This document shows positions 55,406 to 64,000 of a stretch of DNA of 64,000 bases, one piece after another. The position numbers and the translations under genes were made by a program. Each line of letters starts with the position of its first letter. Within the stretch, counting starts at the first letter, position 1. The stretch lies in the NCBI RefSeq assembly GCF_040712315.1, contig NC_134017.1, positions 23,726,322 through 23,790,321 of the forward strand, written 5' to 3'. The DNA comes from Castanea sativa. Its lineage: Eukaryota > Streptophyta > Magnoliopsida > Fagales > Fagaceae. Below the pieces are notes generated by a model. It saw only the letters and a program-made list of their open reading frames with translations. It searched no databases and was not told where the DNA came from.

Positions 55406-56928
55406 ACTTAGAGAGTTTAGCCTTTAAAGCTTTTGATAAGATCCTAATCTTTGGACATTGGCTTTCAAAAATGTTGAAATTGGCATTAGCCTCCAGGGCT
55501 TTCTTTTTGAAAAATCCTTTTACTATATCCTAGTAAACTATTTTCAAATCTCAAAAATGTTTTCCAAAAATGTTTGCAAATGGTTTTCCAAAAATTAGCT
55601 TTGAGGTATTTTCGTATGTGTGAAGCTTTCCTGCTTTCTTAAACATGCTTTACAGCTTTCCTTCACAGGTGTGAACAGAGGGTAGTAGACTTAATTTCTA
55701 CTACACCTTTACCTATTCATATATCTGTTGGGCTTAGAAAGCCTTTCGCCTTTCATTTCAAAATGCATGACATCACCCTTCATATTAGGTTGAACCTGGA
55801 CTCAACATTGTCAGCGAATGCTGGATGCATAAACCTTAGATAGTTACTAGATGCTGAATTGTAGGCTTTTCCTAGGTCCATGGGTGGACAGGATTATGTT
55901 GAAAAGGCCCCCTTGATGCTTTATCCCACAACTTCTATGAAGGGAAGGATTAGATGATCGAGGTCCCCCCTCAGAATAGGACCAACTTACCAATTAAGCC
56001 GTGTCTCATAAAGTTGGCCTAGACTAAGTCAAAACCTGTAAGGACTAGGAAGAGCCAAAGTCGAATGAACATCCAAGCCTAGGGTAGGATATCCTTCATA
56101 GGATTGCTTTCAAAATGATTCAAGGGGAAAGGGGTCAGCTTCCGTTTGCAAGTTTGCCCTTTTGCTTACATCAAAGAGTTGTGCTCTAATTTAGGTTCTA
56201 TCTATCCTGTTTACATAGCATGTGTGATTAACCCCTAGGTAAAAGCAATCCTGTTGCTTACACATTGGATTATACCCAGTCCCTTAGGGTTTCCAACCAT
56301 ACAAGGGTATGCATGCATACACTAACGACTACGTCATGTAAATGCATATAGATAAAATTTGTGGCAATTAGCCGGAACTCTGCGCCAAGGAGGACATTGC
56401 CAAGAATTCAAGATCTTCTCTGAGAAGGCAAGGCCATCCAAAATGAAGCCTATTCATTGTAAATTTGAAATTTCTTGTATTGTAAAAGGCCTATTGTTAG
56501 AGCCATTGTTTGTAGCCCATGGTTTGGGGGCATTGTAAAGAAGCCAAAAGTTTTGTAAAAGCATTGTTTTCTATGTAATCAAAAGGGAAGGGTCCATCCT
56601 GCAATTCCAAGCATGACAGTTCCAAGTTACTTGCCAACTTTGTGCATTAATTTTGCATCACTATAGAAACTCACCATGATAAAAACCTGCTTAAGGATCC
56701 AAGCCAATATTTCGAAGATGATAGGTGCATTTTTAATAAGCGAGAACCTAAACTAACTCCGTGTTTGTATTGTGTTTCTACATTATCAAATTTTAAAATG
56801 CACTCCATTTCTTTCCCATCCCATTATTTTCCTTTCCAGGATTATAAAGAAAAAAGATTGTTAAAAAGAAACTGTCCAAGTTACCATCACACCATGATCC
56901 TATCATCACTAGGTTTTACGCTAAAGAG
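55406..56928 (+). other. Element F leader
   Basis: About 1.5 kb between primer site and gag. Ogre elements often have an extra ORF here, but I see none that stays open. Confidence 0.55.
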
Positions 56929-59279
56929 ATGTCTACTAGTGGTCCTTCCCCCATTGAGGAAAACACTCCTGAGATCGCTCTTATGAAATAGTAAATGGCC
57001 GAAATGATATTCGTGATGCAACAATTGGTTGTAGGAGGGAATCGAGATTCATCTGGCCCCATTCCCGAGGGCTTTGTACCCCAATTTGATAATGAGGCCG
57101 AGCTGCCGCCAGATCCAAATCAAGGCCAAGCCACACCGCCATTCGTCCCACAAGGGGGTGACCAAGAATTGAATCCTTCTAGGGATAAGTCCTTAGAGTC
57201 TGGTTATGGTCAGGTCAAAATTCAAGTGGAGACCTTGACTGAGAAAATCCATATCATAGAGGGCTCTAGTGCTCGAGGAAGTGTCGATCTGGACAGCCTA
57301 ACCAATTTCCCTCAAGTCATTATGCCTCCCAAGTTTAAGGCCCCTGAGTTTGTCAAGTATGATGGCACTGGAGATCCTTGTGCCCATCTGTGCATGTTCT
57401 GTAAGAAGATGGCACCCTATAGAGAGAATCATCCTTTACTTTGCCAAATTTTTCTTGATAACTTGACTGGCCCTGCAGCCACATGGTATGTGACATTGCA
57501 AAAGACCTCCAGTTGGAGAGAGATGGCTAATGCATTTTTGGAGTATTACCTGCTCAATACTGAGATAGCTCTTAACCACACAGTTCTTAAGAGGAAAGAA
57601 AAGAAAAGTAGGGAATCTTTTTGTGAGTATGCCTAAAGGTGGCGCGAGCTAGCCACACAAGTGCTTCCCCCCATGATGGAAGACAAAATGATCAAGTGGT
57701 TCATTGATAGCCTTAAGCCTCCTTACTATAAGAAGATGATCAGTGCCCAAGTCACTCACTTTGCAAGCCTGATTCCAATTAGGGAGCATCTTGATGAGGG
57801 TGTTAAGAGCAAGAAAATGGTCATTCTTGAGGCTTTGAATTCTATGATAGAATAGCAAGTGAAAAAGGCAACAAGCCACAAAGGGAAGTAAGCTGATGTC
57901 CATATGATCGACAAAACACCTAAAGGACTAGGGGGTGTCGTTTCTTCTTATATAGCCCCAAATGCTTGGCCTTATCAACAACAAGTTTAGCTAGCCCAAG
58001 AACTTTACCGAGCATTTAATTAAAGGGGAAGGCCCGATCAACCCCGATATCCCAAGGTGAAGCCATGGAAATTCTATTCGTTACCCATGCCCATGGAAAA
58101 GCTTTATGCTTATCTATTGGAGAAGAAGCTAGTAACTCTAATATTTGTAAAACCTAGAGATGGTCCTCCTCTGCACGTTTTTGACCCATCTAAGAAAAGT
58201 GAGCACCATTTTGGGGTTGAAAGGCACACCTTGGAAGAATGTGTGCATTTGAGACATTGAATTCAAGATCTCATCAACAGCAAGTTAGTACAGTTTGACA
58301 ACACGGCTGAGCCAAATGTCATCACCAATCCTTTGCCTCCTCATCCAGAAGGGAACGTGAACACTATCTCTACAGTAGAGGAAAGGATCCCAGATTCCTC
58401 ATCCCCCTCATTCCCTTAGAAAGCGATGTTACGGGCCCTAGCTCAAGAAAGTTACATTGTTTTGGAGAAAATTAGAATCCCAGGTTTCAACTGGAAAGTC
58501 TACTCTTTCTGTGACAATGAGGATAAGCATACCCTAGTCGATTATAGAGTGCTCAAGGCACAAGTTCAATAGGATCAAGGAAATACTAGGACAAATAATT
58601 GTAGGAGCACCTTTGTAAGGTTCCTACAGGAATGAGGACGCCAGCCCTGCGACTTCGGTCGATATCGAAGAGGTTATAGAATTTCCTGTGGATTCAAGAG
58701 TGCTAGCTCTAAAGAAGGAACAAACCATGCCCACCATTGAAGGTTTTGCTCCTTTGATCTTATCTTTGCTTGGGATCGCCGAGACATCTCCAGGATTTGT
58801 CTTGAAAGGGAGCCCCTATAATCCTCGTCATTCGAGGTTTCGATACTCTAGTTCTACGAAAACCTATCCAAGAAAACTCTAGGGCTTTTAGCCCAATGGC
58901 TTTAGAAGCTGCTCTGCCCAACCTAGTCATCATCAACTTGAAGATGTTCTCCCTACTGCCAAGTCTACAGAGTCAAAAAGGCTTGATCATCCGTATCCCA
59001 AAGCCCTTCCCTTACAATGATAGCCATCATGTTCCAGGGAAGTATGATGTGACTTTGATCTCCACTTGAACTGGAAAGAAAGAGGATTGCTCTAATGTCT
59101 CTTCAAGTCTATCTGGACTTACAAGGAGTGGCCGATGTTATACTCCTAAGGAATTGGAGAAGAGGAGGAAAGAGATTGGCGAGGGCACGACTGAGCCAGT
59201 CATGAATAAGGTCACCATTAAAGAAGCTGAGGAATTCTTGAAAACCATCAGGAAGGCCGATTATAGTGTGATTCAATAG
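56929..59279 (+). pseudogene. gag: Element F gag, broken
   Basis: ATG 56929 (MSTSGPSPIEENTPEIALMK) meets two stops at 56989-56994, then a 213-residue open part: IMPPKFKAPEFVKYDGTGDP, ENHPLLCQIFLDNLTGPAAT, SWREMANAFLEYYLLNTEIA. A stop near 57634 is followed by MMEDKMIKWFIDSLKPPYYK (57661-57855), a spacer with stops and KPRDGPPLHVFDPSKKSEHH. An H-x3-H-x4-C remnant (VERHTLEECVHL, to 58260) replaces a usual zinc finger. More stops follow to 59279. Confidence 0.85.
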
Positions 59280-60420
59280 TTGAACAAATCTCCAGCTCAG
59301 ATTTCTATTTTAACCCTATTGCTACCTTTTAAGGTTCATTGTGAGGCTCTATTGAAGGTATTGAAGGAAACACATGTTCCTACTGGTATTATAAACTCCT
59401 TCTTCGAGGGTATGGTATCATTGGTGTTGGCCACCAACCAGGTCTCCTTTTTAGAAGATGAGTTGCCTCCAAAAGGAAGAGATCATACTTTGGCCATGTA
59501 TATCGTGGTCAAGTGTGAAGACATGATTGTCGCAAGGGTATTAATCGATAATGGATCAACCTTGAATGTCTACCCGATGGGCACTCTTATGTGCCCGAAA
59601 GTGGATATGTCTCTTGTACAGCCTAGCACTATGATTATCATAGCATTTGACAACACGTGTCGCGAAGTGTACAGTGAAATTGAGCTAATGATTGAGATCA
59701 GCTCAAGATCCTTCATGGTCAACTTCCAAGTGATGAAAGTGGACTCTCCATACAATATGATTTTAGGGAGACCCTGGTTACATACAGCAGGTGTAGTTGC
59801 GTCTACCCTCCATCAAAGACTCAAGTTCATCTCTGAGAATTAGTTGATCACCATTATGGCTGAGGAGCCCATGACTATCTTCCAAGAGCCATCTATTCCC
59901 TACATCGATGCTAATGCTTTTCTAGAAGCGTCCTTTCATAGCTTTGACTAGTTTCCATGATTCACAATGCTTCAGAGCTTAAGTCCGAATGGCCCGCAGT
60001 AGTTTTGATAGCCGCAAAGAAATTGCTCATGTTTGGGTATAAGTTAGGCCAAAGCTCTCAGATAACAAAAGGAATATTCAGTTTGGGGTATGATCCTACT
60101 CAAGAAGAACTCTTTCAAGCTTCCATAGGAAAGAAAAAGAAGTGTGTTGCTTCAGGGATGACTATTCCCCACATTAGGGCCACTTTTCCAGCTCTGGTCG
60201 AGGTTATTTTACAAAAACCTTTCAAGCAATTGGAAGATGAATAGTTTGATCTAGCTTGCATTATTCAGCTCTGTCTCAAAGAGTTCTCCATGAACGCTAT
60301 CACATCTTCTAAGGATGATCTGACTTTTACTATTCGACCATGGATGCTAGGCAAGATGGCAGGCCTTTGGACCATCGAGCCTTGCTTTGTGGTTGCACTG
60401 GCTGATTAAGGAGTATTCCA
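59280..60420 (+). pseudogene. pol: Element F protease and following G-patch-like region
   Basis: 187 residues open at 59280-59843: NKSPAQISILTLLLPFKVHC, MVSLVLATNQVSFLEDELPP, active site VLIDNGSTLNVYP, VNFQVMKVDSPYNMILGRPW, ASTLHQRLKFISEN. The catalytic DNGS is intact. After a stop, 59957-60244 reads AAKKLLMFGYKLGQSSQITK and GIFSLGYDPTQEELFQASIG, the segment following protease in Ogre-like elements. Stops at about 60242 and 60408. Confidence 0.85.
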
Positions 60421-60469
60421 TCATCAAGTGATTGGGTGTCTGAATCACTTGAGAGGGCTGGAATAGCAT

Positions 60470-60738
60470 ATTTATTGTGTTTTGCATGCTTATGCCATTT
60501 CCTGATTATTTGTATTCCCTATTCATTTCCCCAATTTGTTTTCCCAGAAATAACAAAAAAAGAGTATTTCCCCTTTATCATTATCAGGCATAAACTTTGT
60601 TTTCCCCTACCCATAGTCCATTAATAAAATATTCAGCATATTATTTAGTAAAATTCTTACATCTCTCTTTATTTGCTTTCCTATGAATATGTCTGTGCAA
60701 ATTATCTTATGTTTCTCTGTAAATATTCCGCTCTATAG
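60470..60738 (+). other. Putative intron between protease and RT regions of element F
   Basis: Non-coding, T-rich stretch ending in a pyrimidine-rich acceptor (TTCCGCTCTATAG, about 60726-60738), after which the frame resumes (ICSDSQAGTSSLCHNEG...). Ogre elements are known to carry an intron between protease and RT. The exact donor was not identified. Confidence 0.5.
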
Positions 60739-60982
60739 GATCTGTTCTGATTCCCAAGCGGGTACATCATCCCTTTGCCATAATGAGGGTGTGAGTAATG
60801 TGAATGAGATAATAGATATGAATCATGATATTGAAGGATTGGAAGAGGTCCCAAACTTATCTCAAGACATCCTAGAAGCTCTGAACAGAGAGAGTGAAGG
60901 TTCTAAGCCCAATATAGAAAAGAAAGGGGTCACAAACCTAGCCGATGAAGGTGAGAAGGAAAACCAGTCAAGATCGGGGTAG
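60739..60982 (+). pseudogene. pol: Element F acidic linker before RT
   Basis: Open frame with DIEGLEEVPNLSQDILEALN and an acidic tail ending ENQSRSG-stop. Resembles the linker ahead of RT in Ogre-like elements. The RT itself does not follow. Confidence 0.5.
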
Positions 60983-61100
60983 ACTTTCCCAAAGACATCT
61001 TTGTTTCCACCTTCTTTCCATTTTGAAGCATGCCTTACCAACTAAACTATGCTTTAAAATCTCAAAAGTGGAAGGCTGTACATACATGATGGAATACTAA

Positions 61101-62239
61101 CTACATAAGCCATGTGTAGAAATGAAAAGAAACAGAAAAGATTCCAACAAGTGAAACATGGCCCAAACGGTCTAACACTACGCTGTATAGCACTCCAAAG
61201 CCAGTAAGAAGAATCAGATCATCCGAGGTATGGGTACGAAGCAACCCTGTAGCATCAAAGCCCAGATCTCTCACAATCTCGCTAAGCCTGCTATATGAAT
61301 GTTGAAGACGAACCAGTTCCCTTTTCAGACTGGGACTTGAGGTGCAACTCTGCCTCTCTGTATCAAGCATAACTCGCAATGTGCTAATCTTAGTAGTAGC
61401 AACTCTCAATGCCTTCTCTTTCTCGGCTACCTCAGCCTAGAGATAATGAAATGCCAATTGTGGCTCACTAGTCTCATCACCTGACCCATACTTAAGACTC
61501 AAAGTAGAGTGAATGTAGGATCTAGCCTGCACTAGCCTTATGGCTAAATCATCAGCCCTGCTGCTCGCCTCGGCACAACTAGCCATAGCGTGGCCTTTTC
61601 CTCATCTCTCGTCTGGCCTCAGATAGTGAATCTTTGAGTAAGATCTACCAACTCACTCTCCAAGCTTGTAACTTGAGATCTCAACTAAATGCACTTAGCC
61701 TCTATGGCCGAAGGGATCTAACCTCTCTATGCGAGCTCTGCTTGAAGTGTGGTAGCTCAGCCTCTTATGTCCTCCCCATCTCATCGAAGTCCTTTATAGT
61801 GGCATCAAGGACCTTCTTGTAGCAATCCCTATCCCTGATAGCCTCTGTCAAGCACTCTTTCAAGTCCCTAAAAATTCTTTCAACTCTGACTACAAACTTT
61901 AGTGCATAATCCCTCAATATATCAGCTGGAAGCCGAGGGTCAAGTGGATCCAGAACTGACAAGTCGATGACGGAACACAGATCCTTGGTGGCTCTCCAGT
62001 CTCTAAACTCAATGGTAGACCACTCACAATCATCCCTAGGACGGTAATCAATAGTCGAACTGCGCTCCTTCTAGAAATCATAAATGCAATCTATGATGAC
62101 TTTGTCAATATCCTAGAAACCATACTTGTAAGTGATGATAGAAAGATCTTGGAGACCATACTCACAAGCCTCATGGCAATACCCGGATAGTACCCTGTAC
62201 AACCCCAGATTCCCACCAAAGGGACGCTAAGTAACATAG
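61101..62239 (-). pseudogene. Unidentified reverse-strand coding relic
   Basis: Minus-strand pieces read as one broken protein: GLYRVLSGYCHEACEYGLQD and YRPRDDCEWSTIEFRDWRAT (62200-61990), then SVLDPLDPRLPADILRDYAL and a helical stretch (61962-61765), then after stops MLDTERQSCTSSPSLKRELV and LQHSYSRLSEIVRDLGFDAT (61409-61101). The latter parts look helical/coiled-coil. I do not recognise the family. Its upstream end is cut by the LTR at 62240. It could be an extra antisense ORF of a gypsy element or a captured host fragment. Confidence 0.45.
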
Positions 62240-64000
62240 TGAAGGAAAAATTCTGGTTTTGTATCTCATACAAAACACATAGCGGAAGCAACAAACAAGG
62301 ATCTATTTCATTCATGATTGATAACGTGCACAATACAAATTTCAGAATTTAAGAACAAGATAGCGTACCTTGGTGTGGAGAAATTCAAAACAAAGATTAG
62401 AAGCACTTGGGAATACTTTTAATCTTCACTCCAATTCCACTTTACGCCCAAGATGTGTGGTTTCTCAATCAGTTTTCAAGGGAGAATGAAAGTGTCTCAC
62501 ACTCTCTCACACACCGTTTCTTATTTCTCTTTTTTCACTAATAAAAATTTTGTATGTTTCTCCCTTTATAACTAACTGATTATCTAATTAGGCTGACCTA
62601 TTGGGCCTTTCCAATTGGGCTTTAGTGTGTGGCTTGGAGTGGGACCAAAAGGGACCAATAAGACACTAGCACCAATAGGCCTAGGGCTTTTCGTCAACTC
62701 TTGACAAGTTCAAAGTTATCATTAATTATATTTAATATCCCTATATAAATATAATTGCACTCTAGGCCTTATTAATAAATTATATCCCAAAACTTTATTA
62801 TACATGTAACCCCTTCATAAAATATTCGTAGTAACACAAAGTCATAAATGTAGACTGCCACTTTGTAAATTACTACATCTTATCCTTGAGTACCCGGTTT
62901 AATCCTTTAAAGTTATTCATTATATATTTATGAAATCCAATTTCATAAATATATACTTTAGTAATTTCTTACTAAAGTGGTTAGGGCAAACTCTTTGAAT
63001 AACTGAACCCATTAAACTTATCTCAAGGGAATATTTTATATCTCCATCAAGAGACTATGAATTCCATCTTGAGAATATATGTTCCATCAACACTAAATGT
63101 GGTTGCCCAACATACTGAGGTTTTGACCGTCACTTTAGATCTCACTCCTGATATATCAAAGTAACCTACACTTCATGATCAGGTCCATTATTCTCTCAGA
63201 ATTAAGAGTTCATGCAAATAGAAGTCGTGAGATTTATTATTCATTTGACAGTCATTAGGAGAATAATAAATCTCACAGCGGTCCTGTTCAATGTGTTTTA
63301 ACTCTTAAAACATATCAACATATCAACTAGAAGTCTCCACTTCCATGATCAAGATAAATCATCCTACTTGACACATTATAGTCTTCACAGATGAAATGCC
63401 CAATTTCATCACCAACTACGAACTATAAATTCTAAGTTTACAAAGAACTTATGATTTACATCTTCTGTGACTTTTCACATAAATCACATACAATGCATCT
63501 CATGGACTATATGATAATGTCTCATATTCATGTTACCATTATTTTAGATAATAATAAAATAATTTTATCAATCACAATATTAAGTCATACATCATGTCAT
63601 ACATAATATCATACATAGCATCATACAATAGGATTTAAGGGCACTAATCCTAACAATTTCCCACTTGTCCTAAAGACTATTGTGCACTAATCTAACTCTC
63701 ATTCCCTCCAAATATGACTCGAAAGTCCTTTGAGGCAAGACTTTGGTAAAGGGATCTGCTAGATTATTCGCACTTTCAATCTTTGCTACCAAAACATCTC
63801 CACGAGCAACACTGTTTCGAATGATGTGGTACTTCCTCTCAATGTGCTTTCCTTTCTTGTGATTTCTTGGATCTTTGGATTGTGCAACCGCTCCACTATT
63901 ATCGCAAAACAATGTGATGGGAACTTGCTCCATTCTCACAACACCAAGATCAGAAAGGAATTTCTTGAGCCAAACAGCCTTCTTTACTGCTTCACAAGCA
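62240..64000 (-). mobile_element. Element I: C-family copia element, 3' end only
   Basis: 3' LTR 62240-63655 (TGAAGGAAAAATTC...AATCCTAACA, 1,416 bp), polypurine tract (reverse strand GGACAAGTGGGAAAT, 63656-63670), then pol running off the window. The LTR has no MITE and gives the empty-site sequence for the insertion in C. Confidence 0.92.
63670..63939 (-). CDS. pol: Element I RNase H C-terminal part (partial pol)
   Basis: Open reverse-strand frame of 89 residues: PITLFCDNSGAVAQSKDPRN, HKKGKHIERKYHIIRNSVAR, GDVLVAKIESANNLADPFTK. This part is unbroken and includes the terminal segment that is frameshifted in C, so element I is the younger-looking relative. The rest of pol lies beyond 64000; the reading continues to the window edge upstream of the M used here. 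Confidence 0.85.
   Translation of the reverse strand: MRMEQVPITLFCDNSGAVAQSKDPRNHKKGKHIERKYHIIRNSVARGDVLVAKIESANNLADPFTKVLPQRTFESYLEGMRVRLVHNSL

Larger units (their letters stand above)
54553..60990 (+). mobile_element. Element F: Ogre/Tat-like gypsy, gag-protease part
   Basis: LTR-like sequence, primer site 55387-55405, long leader, gag from 56929, protease to about 60420, putative intron and a short downstream piece. RT, RNase H, integrase and a 3' LTR were not found before the reverse-strand relic at 61.1 kb. Domain wording and primer site match the Ogre branch of Tat. Confidence 0.8.

Overview
The window is repeat-dense nuclear DNA from a flowering plant, probably a woody eudicot; the species cannot be fixed from the sequence. 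It is AT-rich, has plant-type simple repeats, and is filled with Ty1/copia and Ty3/gypsy LTR retrotransposons carrying a copia-type tRNA-Met primer site (TGGTATCAGAGC-like) or gypsy-type sites (TTGGCGCCGTC, TGGTAACTCCACTGGGGAC). No intact host gene was found. The only host-derived coding trace is a broken ABCG/PDR transporter fragment near 4.4-4.9 kb.

Layout. 1.4-3.5 kb: a deleted copia element ('element 1', TSD ATACC). 6.3-15.0 kb: a related copia element ('A', TSD CCAAC) with pol and a third ORF but almost no gag. 16.3-16.7 kb: a primer-site-like relic. 16.7-22.7 kb: a Tat-like gypsy element ('G') with a triplicated gag/protease segment and a deleted RT core. 23.6-47.0 kb: a nested stack. 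An LTR of element 'H' is split by copia element 'C' (TSD ATATA). C holds copia element 'D' in its 3' LTR (TSD atagt/gtagt), copia element 'B' in its gag zinc knuckle (TSD GAAAC) and a MITE in its 5' LTR (TSD AAAAATT). 47.0-54.6 kb: a deleted B-like element ('E') whose 3' LTR holds a C-family solo LTR (TSD AAATT) and a B-like solo LTR (TSD GAATC). 54.6-61 kb: an Ogre/Tat-like gypsy gag-protease region ('F'). 61.1-62.2 kb: an unidentified reverse-strand coding relic. 62.2-64.0 kb: the 3' end of another C-family element ('I').

The most interesting system is the third ORF ('ORF3', resembling the 'putative plant transposon protein' family) in A, B, D and E. In all four it sits at the 3' end in the sense orientation and looks like an independent gene cassette. 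A cluster of CG-centred palindromes comes first, then a TATA-like box, a short leader, a GT donor, a 390-680 nt intron rich in CATGCA/ATGCAT, a pyrimidine tract with AG (AG missing in B), and then ORF3. The same family-specific palindromes lie 60-180 bp upstream of the TATA box in that family's own LTR, so ORF3 seems to have its own copy of the LTR promoter design. B and D keep gag and ORF3 but have no pol, so they look non-autonomous. All copies here carry stops or frameshifts, so the window records a decayed system; living copies would be elsewhere.
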